DNA of 64,000 bases, from positions 124,001-188,000 of the forward strand of contig JAJCJJ010000005.1 in assembly GCA_020555865.1 (NCBI GenBank), written 5' to 3'. Below the pieces are notes generated by a model. The model worked only from the letters and a program-made list of their open reading frames with translations. It was not told the DNA's origin and made no database searches. Below, piece by piece: positions 44,624 through 53,048 of this stretch (positions are counted from its first letter, which is position 1; each line of letters begins with the position of its first letter). The translations under genes and the position numbers were made by a program. This DNA comes from a bacterium 210917-DFI.7.65 (lineage in GTDB: Bacteria; Bacillota; Clostridia; Oscillospirales; Oscillospiraceae).

Positions 44624-45619
44624 ATGCGCCGTCATACCATTTTGGAAGCCCTGTGCGCGAGCAAGGGCGAATACATTTCCGGTGAACATCTCAGCCGAAC
44701 CCTCGGCATCACCCGCTCCGCCGTCTGGAAAGGCGTGGACGCCCTGCGCCGGGAGGGATATGAAATCGAATCCAGAACCCGCTTAGGGTACCGGCTTCTC
44801 TCCATGCCGGACACATTGGAACCGGAGGCGCTGGCCGCACGGTTGAACACCGCCGTGGTAGGCCGCCGTATCCTTTTTTTCGACACCCTTGATTCCACCA
44901 ACACGTACGCCAAACAAGCGGCCCTGGCCGGCGGCGAAAACGGCCTGGTGATCCTTGCCGGCCAGCAGACCGGGGGACGGGGCCGCAGCGGACGCTCCTT
45001 CCAATCCCCGCCCGGCAAAGGGCTGTATCTCACCGCCCTGCTCAGGCCCACAGCCGCGCCTGCAGCAGTGCTGCCGGTGACAGCACTGGCCGCGGTGGCC
45101 GCCTGCCGGGCCATAGAGCGCATCTGCGGCCTGCGGCCGGGCATCAAATGGACCAATGATCTGGTGCTGGATACACGCAAGCTGGTTGGTATTCTGACTG
45201 AGATGGGCGTGGAAGGCGAAACCGGAGTGCTGCAGTATGTGGCTGTGGGCATCGGCATCAATCTGAATCAGACGCAGGCTGATTTCAGCGGAGCGGTGGC
45301 TGATATGGCCACCTCACTGCGCATGGTCTTAGGGCGCACCATATCCCGGGCCGAGCTGGCCGTGGCCCTGATGGAAGAACTGGACCGGCTGTATGCAGCC
45401 CTTCTGACCCAAGACTATGCTCCCTGGCTGGCGGAATACCGCCGCAGCTGCGTCACGCTGGGCCATCCGGTGCGCATCCTCGGCAGCGGCCCGGAACGCG
45501 TGGCCTATGCCGAGGAAATCGACGACGCCTTCGGACTGGTCGTGCGCTACGACGACGGCCGGCGGGAAACCATCCGCAGCGGAGAAGTTTCCGTGCGTGG
45601 TTTGTATGGATACGTATAA
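44624..45619 (+). CDS. birA: Bifunctional biotin-protein ligase and biotin-operon repressor BirA
   Basis: 331 residues. N-terminal winged helix (~1-62: YISGEHLSRTLGITRSAVWK), a central ligase domain with GGRGRSGRSFQSPPG and KWTNDLVLDTRKLVGILTE, and a short C-terminal SH3-like domain. It attaches biotin to carboxylases and, as biotinyl-AMP complex, binds the operators in front of bioY and itself. ATG 44624 has AGGAGG upstream. Confidence 0.96.
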   Translation: MRRHTILEALCASKGEYISGEHLSRTLGITRSAVWKGVDALRREGYEIESRTRLGYRLLSMPDTLEPEALAARLNTAVVGRRILFFDTLDSTNTYAKQAALAGGENGLVILAGQQTGGRGRSGRSFQSPPGKGLYLTALLRPTAAPAAVLPVTALAAVAACRAIERICGLRPGIKWTNDLVLDTRKLVGILTEMGVEGETGVLQYVAVGIGINLNQTQADFSGAVADMATSLRMVLGRTISRAELAVALMEELDRLYAALLTQDYAPWLAEYRRSCVTLGHPVRILGSGPERVAYAEEIDDAFGLVVRYDDGRRETIRSGEVSVRGLYGYV

Positions 45620-45664
45620 AATGCAGCAGCCGCTGTATTTTACAGGCAAATAAGGGAGATCCGT

Positions 45665-46234
45665 ATGCTATCAAAATTGTGGGAACTGTTTTATACCTTT
45701 GCCCGGGTGGGAATTACCACCTTCGGCGGCGGCTACGCTATGCTGCCGATCCTGCACCGGGAAATCGTGGAGAAGAAAGGCTGGGCCACGGAAGAAGAAA
45801 TGGCCGATTATTACGCCATCGGACAATGTACGCCAGGCATCATCGCCGTCAATGTGGCCACCTTTATCGGCCGCAGGGAAGCCGGTATCATCGGCGGTAT
45901 TACAGCAACCCTGGGGCAGGCGTTCCCCTGCCTTGTCATTATCTGCGTGATTGCAGGGCTGCTCACCAATTTTGCCGATCTGGAGATTGTACAGAACGCC
46001 TTCAACGGCGTACGCGCCTGCGTATGCGTGCTGATCCTGAACGCCGTGCTCAAGCTGTTCAAAACTGACGTGGTAGACCTCGCCACATTCCTGATTTTTT
46101 TGGCTGTGCTGGCAGGAGCAGCCTTTACCAACCTGTCCCCGGTGCTGTTCGTTGTGGTGGCCGGTGCGCTGGGCATTGTGCTTCGCGCCCTGGGTCTGGA
46201 CGGCGCTTCCCGAAAGGAGGCTGTAAAGAAATGA
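45665..46234 (+). CDS. Chromate transporter, N-terminal-type half (CHR family)
   Basis: 189 residues with about six helices, one CHR domain. Motifs TTFGGGYAMLPIL and YAIGQCTPGIIAVNVATFIG are family signatures. Short CHR proteins are encoded in pairs and act together. In anaerobic gut clostridia the physiological anion is uncertain. It starts 45 bp after birA and overlaps its partner by four bases. Confidence 0.9.
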   Translation: MLSKLWELFYTFARVGITTFGGGYAMLPILHREIVEKKGWATEEEMADYYAIGQCTPGIIAVNVATFIGRREAGIIGGITATLGQAFPCLVIICVIAGLLTNFADLEIVQNAFNGVRACVCVLILNAVLKLFKTDVVDLATFLIFLAVLAGAAFTNLSPVLFVVVAGALGIVLRALGLDGASRKEAVKK

Positions 46235-46800
46235 CCTATCTGCGCCTTTTTCTGGAATTTTTCCGCACCGGTCTGTTTGCAGTAGGCGGCGGTCTGGCAA
46301 CGATGCCATTCCTCTATCATATCTCCGACACCACCGGCTGGTTTTCCCATGCGGATCTGGCAAACATGATTGCCGTGTCGGAATCCACGCCGGGCCCTAT
46401 GGGGATAAACATGGCCACCTATGTGGGCTTCACTGTAGCCGGGATTCCCGGCGCTGTCATCGCTACATTGGGGCTGGTGTCACCCTCCATCATCGTCATA
46501 CTAATCGTTGCAAAATTTCTGGAGACCTTCCGCACCAATCGCACTGTGGATGCAGTGTTCTACGGGCTGCGCCCGGCCTCCTGCGGTCTGATCGCCGCAG
46601 CGGGCCTGTCTGTGGTATCCCTGGCGCTGCTGAACCTCAACGGCGCCCCGGCGGAATGGTTCCAATGGAAGTATATCGCCCTGGCCGCCGTGATCCTGGT
46701 GCTGACGCGCTGGGTAAAACCGACCAAAAAACTGCATCCCATTGTGTTTATTCTCGGCTCCGCCGCCGCAGGAATTCTCTTCGGCGCGCTGGGGATATAA
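46231..46800 (+). CDS. Chromate transporter, second half (CHR family)
   Basis: 189 residues, six helices, a CHR domain complementary to the preceding one (FAVGGGLATMPFL, SESTPGPMGINMATYVG). The ATGA overlap and same length show a duplicated half-transporter pair rather than one fused ChrA. Confidence 0.9.
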   Translation: MTYLRLFLEFFRTGLFAVGGGLATMPFLYHISDTTGWFSHADLANMIAVSESTPGPMGINMATYVGFTVAGIPGAVIATLGLVSPSIIVILIVAKFLETFRTNRTVDAVFYGLRPASCGLIAAAGLSVVSLALLNLNGAPAEWFQWKYIALAAVILVLTRWVKPTKKLHPIVFILGSAAAGILFGALGI

Positions 46801-46823
46801 GAGACCCGAAAATGCACGAAAAC

Positions 46824-46863
46824 ACCCCGCCGGGCAGCGCCTTTCAGGCGCCGCCCGGCGGGG
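46824..46863. terminator. Bidirectional terminator
   Basis: A ~17-bp GC-rich stem (46824-46840 with 46846-46863) around TTTCA ends the birA-chromate unit and faces the convergent sigma-factor operon. Confidence 0.85.
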
Positions 46864-46899
46864 ATTTCTCTGCCAAAAGCAAAACCGTGTTTTTTCGTT

Positions 46900-48087
46900 T
46901 CAGTGATTCTCCACGTAGTGGATGTGCACATTATCAATACCGACGCATCGGATGTCCGCCGTGTCAAGGTAAGCCAGCAGTGCGTCGCGGCTTCCGGAAA
47001 CACAGTAGCGCTCTGTCAGCAGCGGACCGGTCTGGGCTGCCACAGCGTCACAGTTTGCCCGGATCGCTTCTTTGACCGCATCACCGCTGAAAGCATACCA
47101 GCCGCCGGAAAAAACGCCGCCGTCCAATGACAAATCATCCGGGACGCCGTCCGTCTCCACATCAAAACTCAACTGCCTGAGCAGCCGCGGAGCGCTGAGC
47201 AGCGTTTCCAGATTGTTCAGATAGCGCTGCCGCAGTTCATCGCTGCTCATATCCTGGCGCCAATCGTCGCCATTTTCGGACGTACGGGTGCGCGTATTCA
47301 ATCCGCCGCGCCACCGGAACGCCTGGTCAGCAACGGATTCCACGTCGCTGTAAACCTCGATCCAGTTCACGTCCAGGCCGCTTTCCCGCAGCGTTTCAAT
47401 GCTGACCGGTGCATTGGCGCGCACGCTGATATAACCATAACTGGTGCGCGGCAGGCCTTCCAGATCGGCGCGCACCCCCTCTACACTGTCACGGTAGTTA
47501 AAAGCGTTCCAGTCGCGTACCAGTACGCGCTCCGGGTCGTTTTTGACTGCAAAGCGCCCCCGGTCCAGCGTGACCTGCACATTGCTTTCGCCTGTTCTCG
47601 CCCAATACTGTTTTCCATCCAGCACGTTCAGCCCCACGGTATAGCACCCAAAGCCGCGGTTCTGCGTCCATGCGCGTCGTTGTTGATCGTTCGCAGGCAC
47701 CAGTTCCACATAGGGCCGCGTCGTTTCATAATACGCGCCCAAATACTCCTCCAAGCTGGCGCTGCCCATACCGCCAACGTGCTGCGGCGTGGGAAAGAAT
47801 ACCCCCACCGCCGGACTGACGATCAAAAACACCACCATGCAGACAGCGGCGGCCACAGCAAAGGTTTTTAAACAAATATTACGGATGCGCCGGTCGATGG
47901 CTTTTTCCAGCCGCCGCTCAAAATCCCGCTCCGCAGCTCTGGCGCGTTCCTCTGCCTCTTCGGCAAAGCTTTGTTCGGCTCCCGTTTCCGTCTCCCCCGC
48001 AGCGGTTTCCACTGGCTCCGCCCCCTCCGCTGCGCTGTCCCGGCCCAGGGCCTCCAACTCTTTTTCCCATGATTCCCGTTCACTCAT
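46900..48087 (-). CDS. Membrane regulator of the ECF sigma factor (Sigma_reg type)
   Basis: 395 residues. An acidic/Ala-rich cytoplasmic N-terminus (~1-60), with a basic stretch before one membrane helix (~72-98), precedes a large extracytoplasmic domain with FRWRGGLNTRTRTSENGDDW and YSDVESVADQAF. This resembles Firmicute sigma-factor regulators with Sigma_reg N and C domains. It would hold the partner sigma factor at the membrane until a signal arrives. The start overlaps the sigma stop by four bases. Confidence 0.7.
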   Translation of the reverse strand: MSERESWEKELEALGRDSAAEGAEPVETAAGETETGAEQSFAEEAEERARAAERDFERRLEKAIDRRIRNICLKTFAVAAAVCMVVFLIVSPAVGVFFPTPQHVGGMGSASLEEYLGAYYETTRPYVELVPANDQQRRAWTQNRGFGCYTVGLNVLDGKQYWARTGESNVQVTLDRGRFAVKNDPERVLVRDWNAFNYRDSVEGVRADLEGLPRTSYGYISVRANAPVSIETLRESGLDVNWIEVYSDVESVADQAFRWRGGLNTRTRTSENGDDWRQDMSSDELRQRYLNNLETLLSAPRLLRQLSFDVETDGVPDDLSLDGGVFSGGWYAFSGDAVKEAIRANCDAVAAQTGPLLTERYCVSGSRDALLAYLDTADIRCVGIDNVHIHYVENH

Positions 48088-48575
48088 GGCTCTTCCTCCT
48101 TCAGCATCCGTTTCAGCCTGACCCGCGCCCGGTGACGCAGCTGGCGCACACTTTCCTGTGAAATGCCTCGCAGAGCGGCAATTTCTGCATCCGAAAGGCC
48201 CAGCACAGCACTCTGGACAATGGTCTCCCGATAGGCCTCGGGTAACGCGAGCACCGCTTCATACACCTGGCGCTGCTGCTCCTGAACCAAAAGTCCTTCC
48301 AGCGGATCGCTGCCGGGCACGGCAGCCACTTCGGCCTCCTGCAATGGCACAGCATACATTTTTTCCCGCCTTTTCTGGCTTAAAAACTCATTGCGCAGCA
48401 CCGTCGCCAGCCAGGCGCGCACACTGCCGCCGGCGCGATAGGACAGCAGCGCCTTGGCAAAAGCATTCTGAACCAGATCCTCTGCCGCAGCCAGATCGCC
48501 GGTCAGGGAGCGCGCATACAGCAGCATGGGACGATACCAGCGCCGGTACAGCGCCGAAAATTCTGAATGCTCCAC
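48084..48575 (-). CDS. ECF-type RNA polymerase sigma factor
   Basis: 163 residues with region 2 (LYRRWYRPMLLYARSLTGD, AEDLVQNAFAKAL) and region 4 (LPEAYRETIVQSAVLGLSDA, ISQESVRQLRHRARVRLKRM). Starts at GTG 48575 after GGAAGGAGGG. Coupled to the downstream membrane regulator. A TGTCAC-16-CGTTTA element just upstream could be its own recognition site. Confidence 0.93.
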   Translation of the reverse strand: MEHSEFSALYRRWYRPMLLYARSLTGDLAAAEDLVQNAFAKALLSYRAGGSVRAWLATVLRNEFLSQKRREKMYAVPLQEAEVAAVPGSDPLEGLLVQEQQRQVYEAVLALPEAYRETIVQSAVLGLSDAEIAALRGISQESVRQLRHRARVRLKRMLKEEEP

Positions 48576-48601
48576 GGCCGCTCCCTCCTTCCTCTACTTT
48601 G

Positions 48602-48629
48602 TAAACGCAGAAAGCTCCGTTTTGTGACA
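48602..48629 (-). promoter_or_regulatory. Possible autoregulated ECF promoter
   Basis: On the minus strand TGTCAC (48624-48629) is followed after 16 bp by CGTTTA (48602-48607). The 16-bp spacing and CGT in the -10 are typical for ECF sigma factors. Confidence 0.4.
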
Positions 48630-48651
48630 GCGCACAGCACACACGTTTTGA

Positions 48652-48691
48652 AAAAAGGACCGGAAAGCCATGCAGCTCTCAGGTCCTTTTT
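48652..48691 (-). terminator. Terminator after the ArsC/Spx-like gene
   Basis: A 10-bp stem AAAAAGGACC/GGTCCTTTTT (48652-48661, 48682-48691). Read on the minus strand it ends in T's, just past the stop at 48708. Confidence 0.75.
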
Positions 48692-48707
48692 CAGCATAGT
48701 TGGTTTT

Positions 48708-49055
48708 TTATACGGTTTGCGCCCACTCCGCTTCTTGAAAGCCCACCAGCACAAACCCGTCCCCAATCAGGATGGGACGCTTGACAAGCATCCCGTCGGT
48801 AGCCAGAAGCGCAAGCTGCTCTTCCTCGCTCATGGCGGGAAGCTTGTCCTTCAGCTGCAGCGCTTTGTAAAGCTGGCCAGAGGTGTTGAAAAACTTTTTC
48901 AGCGGCAGGCCGCTGGCCTTCTGCCAAGCGCGCAATTCGTCCGCCGACGGACGCTCCTCCTTGATGGGCCGCTCCGTATACGCCACGCCCCGCTGCTCCA
49001 GCCACTTCTGCGCCTTTTTGCAGGTGCTGCATTTGGAATAACAAAGAAATGTCAT
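48708..49055 (-). CDS. ArsC/Spx-family thioredoxin-fold protein
   Basis: 115 residues. N-terminal CSTCKKAQKWL (CxxC variant as in Spx/MgsR and ArsC-like reductases), RPIKEERPSADELRAW, and a C-terminal VKRPILIGDGFVLVGF, which carries the conserved arsenate-reductase-type Arg-Pro. Could be a redox-sensing regulator or a reductase; no ars genes are near. It lies 22 bp after the methylglyoxal-synthase-like gene, so probably in the same transcript. Confidence 0.85.
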   Translation of the reverse strand: MTFLCYSKCSTCKKAQKWLEQRGVAYTERPIKEERPSADELRAWQKASGLPLKKFFNTSGQLYKALQLKDKLPAMSEEEQLALLATDGMLVKRPILIGDGFVLVGFQEAEWAQTV

Positions 49056-49077
49056 GGCCGATGCTTCCTTTCTCCTT

Positions 49078-49488
49078 TTACCAGGTATCCATATCGGACT
49101 GCATGGTGCGGCTGTTGATGCTGTGCCGCTCCAATCCGTGGATCAGCACTTCGGCTGTGGCAATATTCGTGGCCAGCGGAACCATATACTCATCGCACAA
49201 CCGCAGAAGATGCAGTTCGGTGGGGTCTTTTTCCTTTGCCTTCTGCGCATCCCGAAAAAACAGCACCATATCGATGTCATGGCAAAACACGCTGGCGGCA
49301 ATCTGGTGAACGCCGCCCTCCGATCCCGGAAGATAACAATTGACATGCAGCCCGGTCTGTTCCTCGATCCAGTTGCCGGTCACGCCGCTGGCGATCAGCC
49401 GGCATTTGCTCAAAACGCCTTCGTAAGCAATGCAGAATTGTGCCATCAGCTCTTTTTTGCTGTCGTGTGCGACAATGGCAATCGTCAT
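49078..49488 (-). CDS. Methylglyoxal-synthase-like protein lacking two catalytic aspartates
   Basis: 136 residues aligned by eye with methylglyoxal synthase (MGS-like fold): IAIVAHDSKKELM, SKCRLIASGVTGNWI, IDMVLFFRD and VPLATNIATAEVLIHGLER are all family-like. Active enzymes have GPxGGDQQ, with a catalytic Asp, and HxPDV in the next motif. Here the first reads GSEGGVHQI and the second KDPTEL, so the Asp equivalents of E. coli Asp71 and Asp101 (from memory) are Val and Thr. It may be a regulatory or altered-activity homolog, not a true MgsA. Ribosome binding site AAAGGAGA. Confidence 0.82.
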   Translation of the reverse strand: MTIAIVAHDSKKELMAQFCIAYEGVLSKCRLIASGVTGNWIEEQTGLHVNCYLPGSEGGVHQIAASVFCHDIDMVLFFRDAQKAKEKDPTELHLLRLCDEYMVPLATNIATAEVLIHGLERHSINSRTMQSDMDTW

Positions 49489-49547
49489 GATGCTGATCTC
49501 CTTTTCTACAACCTAAATCCCTTTTCGTCCTTTTTCCTACTGTTTTT

Positions 49548-49576
49548 ATTCTATATTGAAATTCTTCACAAAGCAA
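49548..49576 (-). promoter_or_regulatory. Promoter of the MGS-like/ArsC-like pair
   Basis: On the minus strand TTGCTT (49571-49576) and TAGAAT (49548-49553) are 17 bp apart in an AT-rich stretch. Confidence 0.55.
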
Positions 49577-49611
49577 GCCGTTTTTCCTATTTTTTCCTAA
49601 AAATGCGAAAA

Positions 49612-49641
49612 AATTCTGCACAAACGCATTTGTACAGAATT
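49612..49641 (-). terminator. Terminator of the second amino-acid ABC operon
   Basis: A 13-bp stem with one G-T wobble (49612-49624 with 49629-49641), followed on the minus strand by TTTTTCGCATTTTT. Confidence 0.75.
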
Positions 49642-49699
49642 TCTTCCAACCGAACCGATTCCAATGTCCCGAGGACTCCGCGGCCGCAGACCCCGTCTT

Positions 49700-50278
49700 T
49701 CACAGCTTCCAATACAAGCGGTTTTCACTGGCCACGGCACCCAGCAAAACATCGTGTTCCTGCGCCGCCGCCTGCGGCACACGCTGTGCTTCGTAGGCCA
49801 GCGCCAAAGAGAAAGCCCCGCAGCGGGCCAGATAGCGGTCGTAATATCCCGCGCCCATGCCGACGCGGCGGCAGGATGCATCAAAGGCTGCACAGGGCAC
49901 CAGCACCAGATCCACATCCTCCGGTACCAGCAGACGGCAGCGCCCAGGGATCGGCGCGGGAATGCCATAGCGGCCCGGCGCCAACGCGTCCGCCGCCGCT
50001 GGCAGGGCCGCCTCCATATGCCCTTCCGCCAAGCACAACGGGTAGGCCACCGCTTTGCCCAGCCGGAAAGCCGCCGCGTCAATGGCAGCGGGATCGACCT
50101 CGCCGCCCACAGCACAATAGGACAGGATTGTCCGCGCCGCAGCAAACATGGGCAGCGCCAGCACCCGATCAGCAATGGCCGCATCAAAAGCAGTACGCTG
50201 CTGCACAGACAAAGCGCAGCGGCGGGCAATGCCCGCCGCACGCTGATATTCTTTTTCCTTTTGTACACCGGTATCCAT
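49700..50278 (-). CDS. 5-formyltetrahydrofolate cyclo-ligase
   Basis: 192 residues. ATP-dependent conversion of 5-formyl-THF to 5,10-methenyl-THF. Family motif CRRVGMGAGYYDRYL near residue 140; the usual RxGxGxGYYDR appears as shown. Its ATG overlaps the stop of the ABC ATPase by one base (TGATG), so it is the last gene of that operon; no functional link to amino-acid import is evident. Confidence 0.92.
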   Translation of the reverse strand: MDTGVQKEKEYQRAAGIARRCALSVQQRTAFDAAIADRVLALPMFAAARTILSYCAVGGEVDPAAIDAAAFRLGKAVAYPLCLAEGHMEAALPAAADALAPGRYGIPAPIPGRCRLLVPEDVDLVLVPCAAFDASCRRVGMGAGYYDRYLARCGAFSLALAYEAQRVPQAAAQEHDVLLGAVASENRLYWKL

Positions 50279-51000
50279 CAAAGCACCTTGCTTAAAAATT
50301 CCCGAGTGCGCGGGTGCTGCGGATGGGCAAAAAACTCCTCCGGCGGGGCCTGCTCGGCGATCACGCCGCCGTCCATAAACAGTACGCGGGTGGCCACCTC
50401 CCGGGCAAAGCCCATCTCATGGGTCACCACCACCATGGTCATGCCCTCTTCCGCCAGTTCTTTCATCACTTCCAGCACCTCACCCACCATTTCAGGATCG
50501 AGGGCGGAGGTGGGCTCGTCAAAGAGCATCACCTCCGGGTGCATTGCCAGAGCGCGCACAATGGCAATGCGCTGCTTCTGGCCGCCGGAAAGCTGGCCGG
50601 GGTAAGCCCCCGCCTTATCGTCCAGCCCCACGCGCCTGAGCAGAGCGTGGGCCTCCTCCTCCGCCTCAGCCTTGCTCTTGAGTTTAAGCTTCACCGGAGC
50701 CAGGGTCATATTGTCCAGAATGGTCAGATTGTGAAACAGATTAAAGTGCTGGAACACCATGCCCATTTTCTGGCGCATACGGTTGATGTCCACTTTGGGA
50801 TCGGTGATCACAGTACCGTTGAACACAATCTGCCCGCTGCTCGGCTCTTCCAGCAGATTCAAACAGCGCAGAAACGTGGATTTTCCACTGCCGGAGGGAC
50901 CAATCACCACGACTTTTTCCCCGCGGTCGATGTGTTCGTTGATGCCTTTGAGCACTTCTACCGGCCCGAAACTCTTATGCAGATCTTTAACGTCGATCAC
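50278..51000 (-). CDS. Amino-acid ABC transporter ATPase (GlnQ family), second system
   Basis: 240 residues from GTG 51000 (AAAGGAGG upstream). Walker [27 protein letters not shown], signature LSGGQKQR, Walker [16 protein letters not shown]-loop VVTHEMGFA. Overlaps the permease gene by 14 bp. Similar to but distinct from the ATPase at 12326. Confidence 0.94.
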   Translation of the reverse strand: MIDVKDLHKSFGPVEVLKGINEHIDRGEKVVVIGPSGSGKSTFLRCLNLLEEPSSGQIVFNGTVITDPKVDINRMRQKMGMVFQHFNLFHNLTILDNMTLAPVKLKLKSKAEAEEEAHALLRRVGLDDKAGAYPGQLSGGQKQRIAIVRALAMHPEVMLFDEPTSALDPEMVGEVLEVMKELAEEGMTMVVVTHEMGFAREVATRVLFMDGGVIAEQAPPEEFFAHPQHPRTREFLSKVL

Positions 51001-51763
51001 TTTGACGCAGCCTCCTTTCCAGAATCCCCAGCAGCCAGGTAAACAAAACCACCACAATCAAATACAGGATCGCCGTGCCCACCAGCGGCATCATCGGCGC
51101 ATAGGTTTTGGCATAGATCGCCTGAGCCGCATACAGCATTTCTTTTCCGCCGATTACTGTAATCAGCGACGTATCCTTCAGCAGCGTAATAAACTCGTTG
51201 CCCAAAGCCGGCAGGATATTTTTAATCGCCTGCGGCACCACCACAAAGCGCATTGTGATACTGTAGTTCAGCCCCAGGCTCCGCCCGGCCTCCATCTGTC
51301 CGGCATCCACGCTCATCAGGCCGCTGCGCACAATTTCCGCCACATACGCACCGGAGTTGATGCCCAGCGTCAGCGCACCCACCATGGCAAAATCGCGGCT
51401 GTGGCTGAAAATAACCAGGCTCATGATCAGCAGCTGCACCATCATGGGTGTACCGCGGATGATAGTGGTATAGAGTTTGCAGACCGTGTTGATAATGCCC
51501 AGCACCATGCTGCGCTGTCCCACGCGCTGTTGATCATGCGCCGTGCGCAGCACCGCCACCGCCACGCCCAGGATCACACCGATGATCAGAGCCATCACTG
51601 TGATCTGCAGTGTGCGGCCCAGTCCCTGCAGATACTGCATCCAGCGGTCGTTCAAAAGAAAGCTCTGATAAAAATTGACAAAAAATTCCTGCTGAAAGGG
51701 CAGATCCGCCCCCGCCTTGATTTGGCTGCTCCACAGCTCATACAGCTGCGCCCAATGTTCCAT
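50987..51763 (-). CDS. Amino-acid ABC transporter permease (HisM family), second system
   Basis: 258 residues from ATG 51763 (GAGAGGAGAG upstream; a frame to 51799 would start inside a hairpin). Five or so helices, with [12 protein letters not shown] and the EAA loop [20 protein letters not shown]. About 50 residues precede the first helix, longer than the first system's permease. A terminator-like hairpin separates it from the binding-protein gene. Confidence 0.92.
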   Translation of the reverse strand: MEHWAQLYELWSSQIKAGADLPFQQEFFVNFYQSFLLNDRWMQYLQGLGRTLQITVMALIIGVILGVAVAVLRTAHDQQRVGQRSMVLGIINTVCKLYTTIIRGTPMMVQLLIMSLVIFSHSRDFAMVGALTLGINSGAYVAEIVRSGLMSVDAGQMEAGRSLGLNYSITMRFVVVPQAIKNILPALGNEFITLLKDTSLITVIGGKEMLYAAQAIYAKTYAPMMPLVGTAILYLIVVVLFTWLLGILERRLRQSDRR

Positions 51764-51793
51764 GTTGTCTCTCCTCTCTCGTTTGCCTGGATG

Positions 51794-51851
51794 ATCCATC
51801 CGTTGACACGGGACAGCCTCCTGCGGTGCTGCCCTGTGTCAGCCGATGGAT
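51794..51851 (-). promoter_or_regulatory. Long imperfect hairpin before the permease gene
   Basis: A 24-bp imperfect stem (51794-51817 with 51828-51851, four mismatches) lies directly upstream of the permease start and downstream of a terminator-like hairpin. Confidence 0.45.
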
Positions 51852-51865
51852 GCGCGGGACGACCG

Positions 51866-51895
51866 AAAAAAGGGCGGCTGACGCCGCCCTTTTTC
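51866..51895 (-). terminator. Terminator-like hairpin between binding protein and permease
   Basis: Stem AAAAGGGCGGC/GCCGCCCTTTT around TGAC with a T-run on the minus strand. It probably causes partial termination so that more binding protein than permease is made. Confidence 0.7.
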
Positions 51896-51916
51896 GCTTC
51901 TCCACAAGGGCCGGAA

Positions 51917-52759
51917 TTACTCCGCCTCGGCGGGAATGTACTTATCGATGATGGACTGGATGGTGCCGTCTGCCTGCAGCTCGGCCAGCGCGGTGTTCAG
52001 CGCATCCTGCAGCGCAGTGTTGCCCTTGGCCACGCCGATGGCATAGTCTTCGTTGGCAAACTCGGTATCCAGGATCTTCAGTCCGGGATTTGCCTTAACA
52101 TACTCCTGCGCAGGCGCATTGTCGATCACCACACAGTCCGCCTGCCCATTCATCAGAGCCTGCACAGCCGTGGCGCCGTCCTCATAACCGGTGACGGCAT
52201 CTTCCCCGTAACCACCATTTTCAGGCGTGTCGGAGCAATAAATATAGCCGGTGGTGCCACGCTGGGTGCCGATCTTCTTGCCTTCCAAATCCTCAATGGT
52301 CTGGATATCAGAGTCCTCGGGCACGATGACCACCTGTACGCCGTTGGCATAAGAATCGGTAAAGTCCATATTCACCAGGCGCTCTTCGTTTACTGTAACG
52401 CCCGCCATGACCATGTCGCTCTTGCCGTTCTGCACAGCCAGCAACGCGCCGTCAAAGTCCATGTCGTCGATCACCAGTTCCAGGCCCAGCTTCTGGGCCA
52501 GCGCATAGGCGATCTCCACATCAATGCCCTCGTAGCCGGTGCCTTCATAGCCCTCGCCGTCGGAAACCAGCTCATAGGGAGGGAACTGAGCATTGGTGGA
52601 CATGATCAGCTTGCCGCTTTCGATGGTGGTCAACGTGGCGCCTTCTTCACCGGAAGGCTCCGCGGTGCTCGACTCGGTGTTGCCGCCGCTGCCGCAGCCC
52701 GCCAGCAGGGTCGCGGTCAGAGCGCCGGCGCTCAGCAATGCCAAAAACTTCTTGTTCAT
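51917..52759 (-). CDS. Amino-acid ABC transporter substrate-binding lipoprotein, second system
   Basis: 280 residues. Lipobox LLAGC, Gly/Ser/Glu linker, then an SBP_bac_3 domain: NAQFPPYELVSD, GIDVEIAYALAQKLGLEL, DMVMAGVTVNEERL, DCVVIDNAPAQEYV. Captures a polar amino acid for the downstream permease/ATPase. Upstream on the minus strand TTGCGC-16-TACAAT (near 52855-52885) is a possible promoter, and the leader holds two adjacent hairpins. Confidence 0.93.
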   Translation of the reverse strand: MNKKFLALLSAGALTATLLAGCGSGGNTESSTAEPSGEEGATLTTIESGKLIMSTNAQFPPYELVSDGEGYEGTGYEGIDVEIAYALAQKLGLELVIDDMDFDGALLAVQNGKSDMVMAGVTVNEERLVNMDFTDSYANGVQVVIVPEDSDIQTIEDLEGKKIGTQRGTTGYIYCSDTPENGGYGEDAVTGYEDGATAVQALMNGQADCVVIDNAPAQEYVKANPGLKILDTEFANEDYAIGVAKGNTALQDALNTALAELQADGTIQSIIDKYIPAEAE

Positions 52760-52790
52760 AGAGAATCTTCCTTTCTGAAATCAAATCATC

Positions 52791-52835
52791 GCTCTGCTTT
52801 GCAATGCAGAGCGAAAACGGCCGCCGGCCGTTTTC
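52791..52835 (-). promoter_or_regulatory. Two tandem hairpins in the leader of the binding-protein gene
   Basis: GAAAACGGCC/GGCCGTTTTC (52813-52822 with 52826-52835) and GCTCTGC/GCAGAGC (52791-52797 with 52806-52812) abut each other 32 bp before the start codon. No known riboswitch fold was recognised. Confidence 0.5.
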
Positions 52836-52990
52836 GGTTCCATCCAATAGCAATATTGTATCTGATTTTTTGTAAAGCGCAAGAGGCAGAACCACTTTTT
52901 ATGCAATATTTTTGTAAAATTTCCTATAACATATTGCCAAAAATGAATAAACTAGTGAATATTTATCCTTTATATACAAAAAATCTACCG

Positions 52991-53019
52991 TTGACAATTG
53001 CCTTTTCCCTTTAGATAAT
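52991..53019 (+). promoter_or_regulatory. ung: Promoter of ung
   Basis: Perfect TTGACA (52991-52996), 17-bp spacer, GATAAT (53014-53019), 30 bp before the start codon. Confidence 0.88.
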
Positions 53020-53048
53020 AGAGGATACGAAAGGATGTGATTGCTGCT

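Noticed and set aside
50759..53014. Long plus-strand frame across the second amino-acid ABC operon
   Set aside because: It crosses three clear genes, two terminator-like hairpins and a promoter on the other strand.
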